DNA of 64,000 bases from Rhea pennata (GCF_028389875.1 NC_084702.1:48483053-48547052); one strand, 5' to 3'; shown: positions 37,401 to 51,739, counted from the first letter of the stretch. Numbers and translations are program-made. The notes: generated by a model not told the origin, from the sequence alone.

Positions 37401-37744
37401 GCTAGGTAAACTCACATTAACACCATCATGCGTATTAGAAACCAGACACATATTTATAACAGAGGGTAGTAATCATTGGAACAAATTACTATGGTTTTGG
37501 TGGCTTCTCTGTCCTTGGAAATTTTTTGATCAGCGTTAGACACAGATATAAAAAAAAGAGGTTTTGAAGTTGTTAAATCTGATACAAGATTTTGCATAAG
37601 GCAGTCCAATGTTTAATATTACGTAGATTGTCCTTCTGCCCTTGAGATCTAGAAAACTGAATAAAGGCATTTTGTCAATGATAATAGTGAAATAAACCAG
37701 ACATACCATGTAATGTGTCATATCTCTTTTCTTTCCCTTTTTAG
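34499..37744 (+). other. FAM172A: FAM172A intron 2
   Basis: 3.2 kb of AT-rich sequence between consensus splice sites. I see no repeat, RNA gene or extra exon I can support. Confidence 0.9.
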
Positions 37745-37846
37745 ATCTATTGTCTAGAATAGACTTGGATGAACTGATGAAAAAAGATGAGCCACCACTT
37801 GAATTCCCTGATACTCTGGAAGGATTTGAGTATGGCTTTAATGAAA
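37745..37846 (+). CDS. FAM172A: FAM172A coding exon B
   Basis: 102 bases: two finish an Asp codon, 33 full codons follow, and one base starts a Lys codon. Acceptor TTTTTAG at 37,738-37,744; donor A|GTGAGT at 37,846/37,847. The translation includes [17 protein letters not shown] and [14 protein letters not shown], residues about 37-69. It is highly acidic and matches the conserved start of the Arb2-like region of FAM172A. The Gly in EYGFNE is Ala in the human protein as I remember it. No stops or frameshifts are present. Confidence 0.95.
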
Positions 37847-39548
37847 GTGAGTCTAATATGCTTTGTAAAGACTGTACTTAGAATAACGTTAAGAGGTTAT
37901 CAGAACTTTGATTATACCTTATAAATCCTTATTAGAATTTCACACTTTTCTGTTAAGAATAAAATTATAAGCCTTAGTGTAATAGACTTAAAAATCTAAG
38001 TAATAATTTTTTGATTTCACAAAGTTGCCAAAAAAAATCCTTGTTACACAGTAATGTAGGTTTCTACTGTATGTACTTTTAAAGAGTCTTCAACTTCTTG
38101 TTTTCTTTTACAGAAGTTGAAAGTAACTTGTTTTTGTAACATTACAAAGTAAGATTAAAAAGTGGTCACTCATGTAAATAACATCTTATTTAGTGATTCA
38201 TTTTTATTTAAACAAAAGGAATTATTATTCAGATAATAGTTTATTCCAGCTATTTCATTAATACCAGTAGGAAAACACCTATAATCCATTTATATTGATA
38301 AAAGCATGAGCAATGGGATATATTTTTACTCTTCTAGTAGAGATCAAGGTTTTGCATTACAGCTAAGTCTTTGTAATGGCTACAATTCATGCCAATTAGC
38401 TTAATCTATAAATACTACTAACTCATTTAATATATAATTTCCAGTGCATACATTTTAAAATACAACAGAGAAAAAAGCTTCTGAGCTAAAGTAATAGCAG
38501 ACTCCAGGAAATGGCTTTTTCAAGATTGTTTGAAACCTGTAGGACAAATAGGGACATTTACAATCCTACTTCTTTGCTGTGCCTGTTCTGTGAACAGAGG
38601 AACTTTAGTTTCTAAATCTGCCTGTCTTACATCTTCCACTTTTAAAGAAAAAAAGAGCTTTCCTTTAAATGATAGTCATTTATGCAACACTTAGCTTTTT
38701 AATACCCTGATGGCTTTCACAGGAAGGTACTTAGAGACTAAAAGTGTCATGAAAGTGATGCTCTTTCTTTGATGGGAGGGGTTCAGTTCTGTCACTTTTC
38801 AGCTTCTTATTTTTAGATCTGCACAGTGTCTACTGTCTTCCTCACTGACTTCAGAGTTAATGGTTCATATGTGGTTGATAAAAAGGGCTGAAATTTGAAT
38901 TTTTGGGAATGATGTTTTAGAATGGTACTGCATATTCCATCACTAACCTCACAGGCTGAGTGATTTCCATAGAATGTAGCAAAACCTATTGCATATGCTA
39001 CTGGTCAGTATGCTGCAGAGGTCTCCGTTTTGCTTTTTTATGTTTAATTCAAACGTTCTCTCCTGCCTTCTTTTGTCATAATCATAGTTCTTAATTATGG
39101 AAAAGTAAGAAAGGTTTTTATCTGATTTAAAGAAGGCAAGGGTACCAGAAAGCCAAGAAAATCTTGAAAATAGGCCAAATATTTGCTCGTTTCCTTATGG
39201 AGAGAACAACTTCATCTACAGTGGAATGACATACTTGAAGAGTAATTAGCTGAGAAGGAACAGCTAAGTGCAGAGTGTGATGAAACCATGAGAAGAAGGA
39301 TATTGTGACCTGAATTAGGGATATGAAGTTGGGGAGAAATACTCCTCTGAAGGCTAATAGCTGGAAAATACACTGGCCATGAGGTAAGGGAGGTGTGTTT
39401 AAAAAAAAAAAAAAAATCAACTAAGCATATTTGGTGGCAGAAATGCTTGAGCTACCATCTCCTAAATATTTAATTTAAAACATTAAAACATTAAAAATTC
39501 TGAAAAGGTGTGAACTGAGTTAGCAGTCTCTTATTTTGCTGAGAAACC

Positions 39549-39596
39549 TTTTTTTTTTTCTTTCTTTTTCTTTTTTTTTTTTTTTTTTTTTTTTTT
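39549..39596 (+). repeat. Poly-pyrimidine / poly-T tract
   Basis: T runs broken by single C residues, ending in 26 consecutive T. Confidence 0.95.
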
Positions 39597-39990
39597 GGTA
39601 ATGCAGACTTTCAGCTCTCTAGGACATGCTTGCATATATCTATTTTTAACATTTCTGTGATCTACTACAACTTTGAAATGCTCTAAGGTCATAACTTCTG
39701 TTTTATAAACTGAAATATTACTGGTAGGATATCAATTCTTGCAGTCTGCTTCCTTGCTTTTTTAACCCTATCCATATCTTCATTTGTGGTTGAATTAGCT
39801 ACTAAACGTGTGCAGCAATGAAGAAAACTGCATAAGGTTGCACTGGAATGCTTAAGAATGGAATGGGGATTGCTTCTATTCAGCATTTTGTTTTATTCTA
39901 TTATTTTAATCTCTTTGAAAACTGAATCTAAGAGCTTTTGACTGCATTGTGCTAGGAATTGAGATATTTACTTTAGATGTGGACTTCCCT

Positions 39991-40002
39991 CCCCCCCCCC
40001 CC
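39991..40002 (+). repeat. Poly-C tract (C12)
   Basis: Twelve consecutive C, then G and three more C. Confidence 0.95.
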
Positions 40003-40433
40003 GCCCAAATTAACCTGAAACATTTTTTCTCAGTAGATTAATTTTGAAGGAAACTAAGTTTTCTCTCTCTAGCCCTTGGCCCTATCTCTACTCACATTTC
40101 TCTACAAATGTAGCTGGCTGTGAAGAAAGGGTAGTGAGTAGCTAGAATCTGAGTATCTCACTGTTTTCTTGCTTGACATTTGATACTTGGATGTAACTTC
40201 AGTATAGTTACTTGTGTTATGGCTCAATCTTGCAACATGTATCATTCAAGGTGAATGCATTTTGTTGTTGTGATACAATTCTTTTGATTTGAAATACTGT
40301 GGTTAAAATAGGTGAGAGAATGACAATAGCCAAATTTTTAGGTGTGGACTTTTTCTAATTTTTCAAAAATGAGGTATATTTCTTCATTTAAAGTAAGATT
40401 TATTAAAATGGAATCGTATTGCTTCTTTTACAG

Positions 40434-40534
40434 AAGGGCAGCTAAGACATACAAAAACTGGGGAGCCATTTGTTTTTAATTATCGTGAAGATTTACATAG
40501 ATGGAACCAGAAGCGTTATGAAGCTCTTGGAGAG
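40434..40534 (+). CDS. FAM172A: FAM172A coding exon C
   Basis: 101 bases: two finish a Lys codon, then 33 codons, ending in phase 0. Acceptor CTTTTACAG up to 40,433; donor GAG|GTATGT at 40,534/40,535. The translation includes [18 protein letters not shown] and [15 protein letters not shown], residues about 71-103. This is a very conserved stretch of the family: the only change from the remembered human exon is Thr for Ile in RHTKTG. The aromatic/basic RW-Q-RY segment belongs to the Arb2 domain N-terminal part. The reading frame is intact. Confidence 0.96.
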
Positions 40535-40839
40535 GTATGTAAATTGCGCACACATATCTATGAGTTTACTGTTGTTTTTGTGTTTCTATATGGAAACAAT
40601 ACTTTTATGTATTTTAAGAAAGATTTAGTGAGGCTACAATTATTTAACAAAAGGTGTTCCAGGTTTTGTTGTGTGTTAATGCACCAACAGTAACTTACAT
40701 AATCTGTTGGATAGTTTAGAATGAAATTTAGACTACATTAGATCTTCATTGCACTGTCATAACCTGTCCTGCCAAACAGAAGGAGCAGTCTGAGCACACT
40801 GAGCTCTGAAGGTATTAGTGCTGCTAAAGTTACAGTGGC

Positions 40840-40858
40840 CTTTCGAGGCCCTCGAAAG
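40840..40858. repeat. 19-nt perfect palindrome with two CpGs
   Basis: CTTTCGAGG, a central C, then CCTCGAAAG: 9-base arms around one base, in CpG-poor intronic DNA. Confidence 0.9.
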
Positions 40859-42197
40859 AGGGTGCATTGTTGAGTGCACAAACTAGAGGCTTTTTCTTAG
40901 GGATGTTGCCCTGTGGTTTCTGTTTAAAAATGTTGTGGCACATCATTCAAGAAACCCTTGTGAACTGCCTTTGCCTTATGGCTTGTCTTCTTTCATTAGT
41001 GTTATTGTTTTAGTAAGAATTGCGCGCATTGTTTGAATCACTTGATTCCTCGCTTACTCTTTCTGCTAAGGTTGCTTTAGACTAGTCAGAGGTGTGTTTG
41101 AACGTGCATATATTAGACATTTAGTCTTCTAAATTTTCTTGTCTACTGAAGAGTTAAAAAAAAAAAAAAAGTCCAAAACAAAAACCAATCATAAACTGTT
41201 TCAGAATAAATAGTATAGAACATCTCGAGTGAATTACTTGGTAATAAGAAATATACTTAAATTTATCACCACGTGGCTGTATATAGTTTCTAATGGTGCC
41301 AGAAGTGTATTTATTAAAGCTAAAGAAATATACAATTACACTGTCTTTTCTAGTTAGAACAGGATGGTTTCTGGGAACTTATATAGGTGTTAAGCGTGCA
41401 AATCAAGAAAGGAGTATACAGCACAAGTCTGTATCTGATTGACTGAATAACACAAGTAACATTCCATTCTCTCTTGAACCCTAATAACTGAATTAAGCCT
41501 GATCTGAGAATTACCCTAAACATGAGTTTGGATATTAGGATGAGAAAGTAGGAGGGATAGCAATTTTGTATTATGGAGAGGAATAGACCGGAAGAGGAAA
41601 GAATGATGGGAGGTTCACACTTGCATACTCCAATACTATACAATTCAATTCTGCAAAACTTTAAACTGCTACAGATTCCCACTCAAACACATGTGCTCTC
41701 CTCTCTTATGTTGCAAAGAATTTCTGTTCTTTAAGAATAATTCATCAATTAATCCACATTATTAGGATAAACCAGAGTGGATTTTCAGTCATGCGGGTTT
41801 TACTTTTTTGTCCAGGGAATGTATAAAAAGCCACTGCATCTACCAGGGATAACATGAATTAGTATCTATCTCCCACTTTCTTGCTATGGCTCCGCAAGAG
41901 GCTTCGAGGTTGAAACAGCCTTTCTGTTTGTGTGTCTGTGATGAAAAGCTGATACTGACCCTGCAGGGCCTCTGAGGGGTGATCTGGTACACTGTGGCTG
42001 GTTCAGCCCCACCGTTTGTGAAAGGGGACAGCCTGGACTCTGCCATTGTAATGGATTACACTGGAGCTGCCACAGCTATAAAGCACTGCTTTGTCCTACT
42101 CGAGCTTCAGTCTTCGGTATTTAAGAACCTTCCTTCTTACTTCCTCATCCCCCTGCTCATCCCTCTAAAGTGCTTGGAAGAATGCTAAGAAATTAAA

Positions 42198-42208
42198 GGG
42201 GGGGGGGG
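42198..42208 (+). repeat. Poly-G tract (G11), followed by GATGAT-rich sequence
   Basis: Eleven G, then ATGGATGATGATGGGAG and a near repeat GAAGATGATGGGAG up to about 42,238. Confidence 0.85.
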
Positions 42209-45200
42209 ATGGATGATGATGGGAGAAGATGATGGGAGCAGATGCTGCTTCTCACGTCCTTCCCCCTCAACTATGTGTCTTTCCAAAACAGAGCATGTGC
42301 TATGACCAAAGCTATTGTATTATGTAGTTACTTGATAGTACGCATTTCTTCCAGCAGAACACAGATTGGCACCTATTCCATGATCTGTGTATGCAGACAT
42401 TTGCATATGTCTACATTGTTTGAATAGCTCCATTTTCCAAATATAATTGTGTGCTGCCCAAATCACTTAAAAATTCATGTATCTCCATGTGGGCTGATCT
42501 ACTGCCACACCTTCAGGTAGGTGTTTGACAACATCATCAAATTCTTCATTCTGTGCGTCTGAGCTGTGACTGCCACGTTTTCAACCCATAGTAATATGAA
42601 AGATTTTTGAGATTTCACTTAGGGGTGGGGTATGTTCACAGAGTGGGTGCCTGACATCTGTGATCTGTCATTTTGCCTTACTTTATAGTCACTCTTCTGC
42701 TTCCAGTTTGAGCGTTCTTTTTAAATACACACTGTTTATATTAGGAGATAAAAGACAAGGAAGGTTTGAGGTCAGGAATCTGACAGAGAATCCTGTTCTA
42801 AGAGAGAATTGTTCTAAGTTGTTCATTGGTTTTGTGTTTCCAGACAGAGAAGAAACTCACCTGTGTTTTCATCTACTGTCTTAGCTAGGCGTTTGATATT
42901 ACACGACAATTCTTTCAAAAGGCCACAAATTGAAACACGTTCTACAGGCTTGTGTTTGGCACAGAATGAACTTAGGGGACACTAAGGGGACACTGGGCAA
43001 AGCCCTTGGTTTGGGCGGTGATTTCATTTATGTAAACAAGACTTCATTTTGTGCTGTAGATTTGTGGATCATAAATGTTGAATAGTATTCAAGAAATACA
43101 TTATCCTCTCATTAGATATTTTGTAGTCTAGGGTGAGATGTTTCAACAAACTGATAGCTTAAGATGTAGTAGCTCGTACGATTTATAAGATGACATAATA
43201 AATGTTGCCTTCAGTCTTTGGCTTTGAGTCATCATTGTCTGGCTTTAGGAGTACTCTACTATGTAGCTACTCTGTAATACTCTAATATGTATTTGTGGAC
43301 TTCTTGTGTAGCTAAACATAGAGTGAGAAGATGAAGGAGCTAGACTTGTACCATTGGTCCAAGGGTCTTACATAATCAGCGTGGACATTGTTTCCAAAGA
43401 TAGTTCAGTCATTATATACTGGCAGTCTAATTTTAAAGGGTATTTACCCCTCCTGCCTGAGGCAATTTTTTTATTGAGCATACACAGTACAGGCTGCTTT
43501 TATTACATTTTACCGATTTTTAAGGAATGGATGTGCTTTCTGGCCTGGCTGTAGCATTGTTCTCTCTTTCTTGGAGCATTAAGGAGTTTCTATTTGGTAA
43601 TCCATATTTTTTTGCAGTCAAAAGTGATGAATATACCATCTGTGAAGTTCTGCCATGACTCTGACTATATGGAAATTGATTCTTCACAAATTGCAACGGT
43701 TCATCCGTGTCTCCGCTTCTTACATCTCTTTATGCTTCATTCATTGATCTGTTATTTCAGTGCATAATTTGTTCTGCAGCCTCTTGAAATGTATTCCTAA
43801 TAGACAATTTAGTGAACTGTTCATCATTTTCTTATTCTGGTTCAGTCATTGCTATTGTAGCACTGAGTTCTGTAGAGTGTCCTCTCCATTAGTGTTTTAA
43901 AATTAAAACAGCAACAGAAGTGCATGGAATGTGGTGTTGCAGCTGTTTTTAACTGCTTATTAATCCATACTGCAGGTTTGAAGCAGGACTCAGAACAACT
44001 TAGTAACAACAGTTCAGTTGTTGCAGATACACCACTTTGGCTCAAGATTGAATTCTGTGTTTTTTAGGGCAGGAGTTATGGAGATTTGGATTCTGGATTA
44101 GACTCTAGATTAGATTCTTGTGATCTATCTCCTTGCACTTCAACTAGATGTCTGTATTCACTGTTTGTATTGCACTTTAAATTGATATTGTGACTGTGGA
44201 AATTGCCAAGTCAGCATCAGTCCCTGCTTCATCATGACTTCAAAATTAGCTGTTATTACAGAGGAGATGCTACTAAAAGTCCATTGTTGGGATTTCACCT
44301 TGCATTCTGCCAGTTATATCAGTTGTGTTGATGAAGAGATTTAATTCGAGAAAAGTTATGTTAATATTCTGCTTCCGTGTCTTTCAGGAACCAGGGTATC
44401 CCTAGCATCAAAAGGCAGCTAGTTTTTATCCTTTTGTATGTCTCTTACATCTAGCACTGGGTAATTATAATTTAGTGAGTGCTTGGAGGCTGTTTATGCA
44501 TTTGCACACATGCTTTGTCAGTGCTGTCACTAATGAAGAGTCTTTTACCTGCACTGGCAGCTTCCTTGACTATCCATGTCTTTTTAAAGAGTCAAAAAGG
44601 ACTTGTATGTACATGGATTATGATGTGGACCATGGCACAAGCATCTCTGCTGTGGTCCTATTTAAGGGCTACTATATGGCATCTCTTGTAATTGCTGCCT
44701 TTCTGACCTGCAGATAGGCATAGGCAGATGAATTGTGGTTATTTTTTGACAGCTACCACACCATAGCACAAGAAAATACCTTATATTTATGTAGAAATAA
44801 CATGAAAAACAAAGAAATAAAAACTAAAGTCAGAAGTTTCTTACATGTTTCATATATGATAAGGTACAGTTAATTTCATATTTTCAGAGAAGTGTTGACC
44901 CACCAAATAAAATGCTTTAAAGTATGTACATAACTTTAGGTCCAGTTCATCATAAAGCAGATTAACCATCAAGGTTAATATTTGTGGGTGGAAAAAAATA
45001 AGTATGTGGAATTATGACAATGACAAACCATAATTAAGATTGCTAAGGAGTATTTTTTTTTTTTCTCTCTAGATTCCCTTTAAGTTAAGGAACAGCTTGG
45101 TCTCAACATAATTTAAAAAATAAGCTTTCACCTGCTGCTAATTTCCTCCTTGGTTGCAAAGAGCATTATTTGGATGACTGATAGAAAGAAGCTATTTACA

Positions 45201-46095
45201 TAGCACAAATGAAAGCATAGAGCAGCAGAAGAGGACATGTAAGTTAATGAAGAAGGAAGCATTAAGTAGTCTGCATTTGAAAGGGTAGCTTCTTACATGA
45301 ATAATCCAAAATCTGATGATAGGCTGCACGTGCACCTGATAGTACTTAAGGTCCAATCTTGCAGCCGAAGCTCATGTGAATAAACTCAATAGTCTGATCT
45401 TGTGAATAAGAGCTGCAGGATCAAGTTCCAAATAAAATTTGCAGATGATTAGTAGAAATCCTTACACTTAGTCTCAGTTTCTTTGCACAGACAGTTTAAT
45501 AAACTTTCCACATTTTCTCTGACTTTAACATAATAAATTATGTGCTGCACACTGTGAATTAAGTGAAATTACATTGTGTATCTTGACTTATTATGTATTT
45601 GCTGTTTATTCATTGGTAGGAAAAAATTATCTTACTGAGAGGATGAAATAAATTGAGAGTGATATAATATGTGGGGTGATTCATGCTTGTTCCCTTTCAT
45701 GGGATGCCTAATCCACCCCGCAGTTGGCTAGAACCATTGAAGAGATTATTCAATTCAGAGAAATTAGATTCCAAATACTTAACAAGTGTCTGAGCATGTG
45801 TGAACTGAATTTTTTCAGTGTCTTATATCATAGTCAAGCAAGGGTAAATTTTCAAGGGGGTAATAAAAATCTTCACTGAGAACCTAACACAGATCCTTCC
45901 TAACTTTTTAAGTCCTGCTTTGAAGGCAGAGTGAAAGCATCTCATTGAAATGAAGTATTTTTCATTATCCTTTCTTTAGCCCTTTTGCAAATGGCTAAAT
46001 CACATTTTGGGTGGTGTCTTTTTGGTAGCAATGTGCTATTTTTGTGCCTTTCATGCCCTACCTACTAGTGAAAGTTGCAGAATTTTAACAAAATT

Positions 46096-46124
46096 TTACA
46101 ATATTGTAATTTACAATATTGTAA
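46096..46124. repeat. Two tandem copies of a 14-bp palindrome
   Basis: TTACAATATTGTAA at 46,096-46,109 and again at 46,111-46,124, one base apart. Each copy is its own exact reverse complement. ATTGT/ACAAT is the core recognised by SOX-family HMG proteins, so four half-sites are packed in 29 bases. Confidence 0.85.
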
Positions 46125-48718
46125 TAATTTACAATTATCACAAAGATAATTAAATTGTACAATTGGGCAAAAATAAGCAGTTGAGCAGAAGAGAGAGACT
46201 CTACAAGTTCCTTAAAGTAAAGCTGCAGCTGCATATCTTGCTAGACATAGAAGAATCCGCATGGAATAACGGCTTTTCAAATGCAACCAAGGAAAGGCTT
46301 AAATGAGAACTTTCACTTTCTGGCACCAAGATAAATTATAAATGCAATTCTTCAGGAAATCGTACCTTATTGGTTCATACCTTATTTGCTATAGGGTTTT
46401 TTTGATACTAACTTGGTTATTTTCAATTCACGACAGATAAATGTAAAGTAGAAATACAATACAGAAAATGTTAGTTGGACTAGATAACGGTAAAAGCACC
46501 TGAGAGTGGGGCAGGATATTGAAAATGTTGGACAAATTTCTCTCTACTGGTTGTTGCTTGGTTGCCGTATGTAATTAAATGTTTCATTAAGGTTCTTTTA
46601 CTTCACTCTTATTTTCAAACAAATGCGCTTGATAACAGAAAGCAAATGCTAGTATAGGCTGAGCATAGAAAATATAAATGATATTTTTTAGTGTCTTTAT
46701 AATCTTAAAAGGATTTCAGTTTTTAAAAATCCATTTATCTTGACCATTGCTTTTTTGTGAGTGAAGACGGACAGACAGTTTAGCGGGGATTGAAGAGTAT
46801 TTCCTTAATAGTAAGGAAATACAAATTTAAATATGAATCTTTGTTGCATGCAGTATATTCATTTGCATATGCTAAATCTGCTTTCAAAATCTGCTGTTTG
46901 TGAAGACTTTTTTACTGGAGTGATTATGTCAGATGTGCTTCAGTGAACTCTTCTAGTTTGTAGGCAGCAATTGGCACTAGGTTGGTTCATCACAGTAACA
47001 TGACAGTACTCAAAAGGTTCAGAGATAGTTTCATAATTATTGTTAGCATGATTCTTGAAAGAAATGATGAGCATCTCATAAACCCAGATGGGAATTTGTT
47101 ACATTGTTGATAAATGTGTTGATAAATGTGTTTTACATTTTTAAATTGATAAACAGTGAAAAGCAGAGAAGATACAATAAGGCAGATGGTTGTTTATAAA
47201 GCACTTGCAAGTTGCTGCAATTTGAAGAATGGTACTAATTGTTAAAAAGAAGACAAAAATTGGAGTGGGGGGAGTGTTTCAATGAGTTAATCATGAGCTT
47301 TTTAAAAATAAAACCTTCAGCAGCTTTAGTTCAATTAGAACCATTCTTGCCATCCTGGGTATATGCAAAAGTTTAGACTGGGAGTTCTTAATAAACTTTT
47401 GTACCAACCATTCTTGTGTAGCTGAAATTAAAAATAATAGCAACCCACTTTTGTCTAAATGTAGCCATGCCCTTCTTTCTTCTTTTTCTTGTGAGAAAAA
47501 GAAACAAGATTTATTGCATAGCGAAATAAAATTGAATTATCATAGGTCTTACTAATTATGCCTCCTTCAAAACAATATAGCCTATTGCACCCCATCTACA
47601 GTATAGAATAGTAAACTCTGGAATCAACAGAGTTTGCAGCAAGGAGGCAAGATGGGATATAGTTTGTTTACTTTTCATTAAAGGAATGGTGAAAAAGAAA
47701 TTTATTTTTTGGCAAGTAGGAGAGTAAAAAAATTACATAGCAGTTGTCCTTAGGCAGAACAGAAATAAGTATTCTTGATGAAACCAGTTGGTTCATCTTT
47801 GCCTTGTACTTCCTCAGTTCTTGTTTCCATCAATGATATTAAAAATTTTGTGAAAAGTATTTCTATAGTATTTCAGCAGGAGTTCTTTTGTAAACTAAAG
47901 ATATGCAAATATCTGCCTTCATCAAGTAGCTCTTTTAAAAAATTTTTTTTTATTTTACCTCAGTTGTAGAGCTCCAGAACATTTAATTTTCTTTCACAGG
48001 ATTTTTAGCTTCTTCAAGATCAAGAATTTAATACTTTCTGTGTCTTCAGCAAGAGACCCATATCTTTGAATTTTCTGGGAATATTTTGATTAAAATTCAG
48101 CAGAAGAGGGATATTTTTTAATAAAGCTGTATCAGCTGTGTCAGATCTTAATAGGGATAATTTGGAAGGAAAAAATTCAATTATGAATCAATAGAGCGTT
48201 GTATTTCTGTATATGCAAACAACCTAAAATTACTTTAAGATGCTCCAGCTGCTCAATTCATATTAACTCAATCACAACTGAATGTCGGTACCAGATAACT
48301 GCTGTTGAGCTCAGCAGCAGAAGTACCCACTTAGCGTGCCTGAGGCTGTTAGCTGCAGTTTTGACTATTGAGGAAGATGAGTTCACTAGGTTTATTGCTT
48401 AGGGTTATAGAGGTTTAATATCTAGTTACCTATCTTAACTCTTTCACTTTAACATCTACAACAGTAGGAAAGCCTTGTGCTCCTCTGCAAATATTGTCAA
48501 TTCCTTCTTGCATTCCAGGGCTGTAGATTTGCCTCTTGCATTTTTGCAGAAGTTGTACTTTTTGACTTGTTCCAGTCTATCTGCCAGATCTTCCAGTTTC
48601 TCTTGCACAAAGCCCAGTGTGTGGTTTTTGTTGTTGCTGGAAGTTTAGTCTTCTCAGACACATGATAAACTTATTCACGTAAGAGAGGGACGGGGAATTC
48701 CTTTGATTTCATTATTCC

Positions 48719-48741
48719 TTTTTTTTTTTTTTTTTTTTTTT
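48719..48741 (+). repeat. Poly-T tract (T23)
   Basis: Uninterrupted run of T followed by AG; a pyrimidine-tract look-alike with no exon recognised after it. Confidence 0.95.
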
Positions 48742-51739
48742 AGTGGTTCTATATTGCAGAAAAGGTAAAGAAACGAGATCTACTGCTGAACCTGGAGAGA
48801 AGCTCATTTTTTAATACTTTTCCTACATATCCTACTCTTTCACTTCCTTTTTTCTCTGCTCTGCTGGTTACCACTGCTGTTGGGTGATATCCTGAATATG
48901 TTGTTGTATGTAATGAGATACAAAAGATCTTTGTGGAGGGAAAACAAGGAAATTTTCTCTTTGTCATGGGGAAGTGCTTATGTTTTTGGCATCACCTCAG
49001 CAGCTGTAAATTGTACAGGTATGATGTTAATTTTGTACTCTTTCACAGTAGATCTGTCATATAGAAACAAAGGTTTGGAGAAGTATGTTAAAATAAGTAA
49101 GCTTAATGAAAACAAGAACCATTTAGAACACAAGGTCTTTAAAATTCTGAAATTGATTTTTAATACATTGTTTTTAATTCCTATTTTTGCTGTTGATAGA
49201 ATCTTTTCAGCTTCTGTCCTGATCCCCAGTATATAGGACTCTTTTCTAGTTTTTTTCCTTGGATAAAGACTAACATATATCCATCCAGATTCTTTCATGC
49301 ATGTGAGAGTTGCACGCAGAGTCCAAATAGATGTAAAATATGTGTTTGAAAGCATTTCTGTTAGTGTAGAACCTAAACTGGTTTTTAGACATATTTTCCA
49401 ACATTAGGACACATACCTTTCTTATGTGCTGATGAGAATTTTGATTCAGCAGACTAATGCTAATGCTAAGCAAGAGTAAAGAATCATATATGTAGGAAGA
49501 GGAGGTTGTGTGTCCACTGCAAACTGCAGTTCTTGATGAGATGGCATTTTAGATACTGCATGTAGTTTCACATCCAGGATGTTGGTTAGAAAAATGAAAA
49601 ATATGGAAAATAACTGAAATAAATACAGTAAAAAATAGAAGTTAAGAACTTTGTTTTTGTATAATATTCATACAACAGGCACAAAAGGTATGTTACTGCA
49701 GCTGGTTGTACCGTGTGGTACCAGTATAAACAAAAGAAGGAAGTTACTCATAGTATCTGAAGACTCTAGGCAGGAAGAAGCTTAAAACAAGAAAAAAAGT
49801 TCAGGACACGCAACTAGAAGATGTTTTTAATTCTAAGAATAAATATATAATGAAAATATTGGGAAAGTGTGAAGTGTTTTTACTGCCTGATTATCAAGGT
49901 TTGCTACTTGTTTTCTAGAATTTACATAGCTGCTTCTTTGCCATTAAATATGTTCACACTTTTGTTCCTTGTTCTGTATCAACTTTTTATCCTACCTTAC
50001 TTGGTATTTTGGAAATATGCATCAGATCAAAGCAAGTGAATATTCCTTTATTGCTAACTTAGAGAGATTTAGAACTTAAGATTAAGTTTTCAAACAAATT
50101 TTGTACCGTGTGCTAATTAAAAAGCTGTGTGAAACTGCAGGTAGCAAAGGAGGGAGGGAATAGTGCTTAAATAGCTTTCAGCATAGATAGAAATGAAAAT
50201 CTAGTATAGGAATTGTTTTTCTTGAGGCAGAATGAAGTATCCAAGATGTTAGGAGAGAATGCTGATAGCTGCATCAGCTCTTTGCTTCATTTATTTATTC
50301 TTCCTCCTGCTTTAAAACTTCATAGATCTTTAATGGATTCGTTGAAGGAAGGAATCAGCATCTTTTTTCAGAACAGACATGCTTTTCAAAGTAGTCAAAC
50401 TGTTCACTGGAAAATAGTACCCAACATACCCAGAACTCGAGAGATTCAAGATGCAACTGCTTTAGCACGTGTACACATACATATGTCGATATTGTGTGAA
50501 AGCAGCTATCCTCAGATTTGGCACATGTAAAAGAAGTGAATGGCCAGAATATCATTTAAATAAGTGGCAAAGATATAATAGAAATCAAAAATCCTTTTCC
50601 TGTATTTCAATGGCTTGATGTTTCTTTCAGTGATAAGTTGGGAACTACAACAGTCAGGGTAATAAATGCACCTTTTGGAGGTTTTTGCCAGGCAGTGACA
50701 AATGATTGCTAACTATTACATGCTTTACTAAAATATAAGTGTTGTAAATATCACACATACCATCTACCTGAATCAAATCCAAAAGGACAGATGCAAGTCT
50801 CTGTCGTATGTACAAAATGTATGGGCAAAACTGATCAGTATGATCCATATATTCTTGTGCTTGTGAAACTCATGCTGGTGTGCACTGTTACAGTAATGGC
50901 TGAGGACCGTATTTTTCCCTTCCAGATATCCTTGTGGGTACAGCACTTACTATCCCAGCAAAGGTCTACAAGAACTTACCTTTTGGCTAAACCTGTTAAT
51001 GAGAGAAAGGGATAATGTCTTTTTCCATGTGCTTCTTGACAAATATTGTGGGAGAGATCTTTGTGAGGAATGGAGAAATCCACTTGGTGCATCTTTTGAA
51101 GGCAGGAATACTTGGTCAAAAATGGTACATGCTAGAGTTGATGACAATTAGATTATCTGGTGCCTTTTCTACCTTTCTTCTGAAAAACAGTAATACAAAT
51201 TCTAATAGATAATACTCAGAAATGAATTATGTGAGCAAACAGGATGCTCAGTGTCTCTAATGAGGAAGTCATTTAGTTTTGGAAGTAGTATTGATATCTC
51301 GGGTACGTTTACTGGTAGTACTGCTTATTATCTTCGAGTCAAAGAAATCTTTTGATTGCATCTCTGGTAATTCTGTGGTCAATTCCATTGCTCAAAGCAG
51401 GGCTAGCTTCAAAGTTTGATCAGGCTGATCAATAAAAATTATGCAAACTGCTTTGTAGCAGGAACATTTTAACCATGGGTGGCTGCTACAGAGGTCTGTC
51501 TTCATAGACTGGTGGCAGAGCTTTCTGGTACCACAGATAAAATTTGCTACAGTGAGGTATAAGAAAACTGATTGTTAGATGGGGTGTTGATAGGCTCACA
51601 TGGCTGCCAAGCAAACTTAAGGGAGAAAATGTGCTAGTTTCGAACTTTTGTAAGGCTCAGATGTAACAGTTCACTGATGTTTTGTTAAATACAATAACAA
51701 AACTGATGACAGCTTTGTAAGTAGCACTACAAATCTTAT

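Larger units (their letters stand above)
37847..40433 (+). other. FAM172A: FAM172A intron 3
   Basis: 2.6 kb. Contains A15 near 39,401-39,415, a long T/C tract at 39,549-39,596 (last 26 bases all T) and a C12 run at 39,991-40,002. Nothing else is supported. Confidence 0.9.

Noticed and set aside
48880..49355. Overlapping open frames of 118 and 125 codons on opposite strands
   Set aside because: AT-rich Lys/Ile/Phe/Leu sequence with no domain and both strands equally open; chance is likely.
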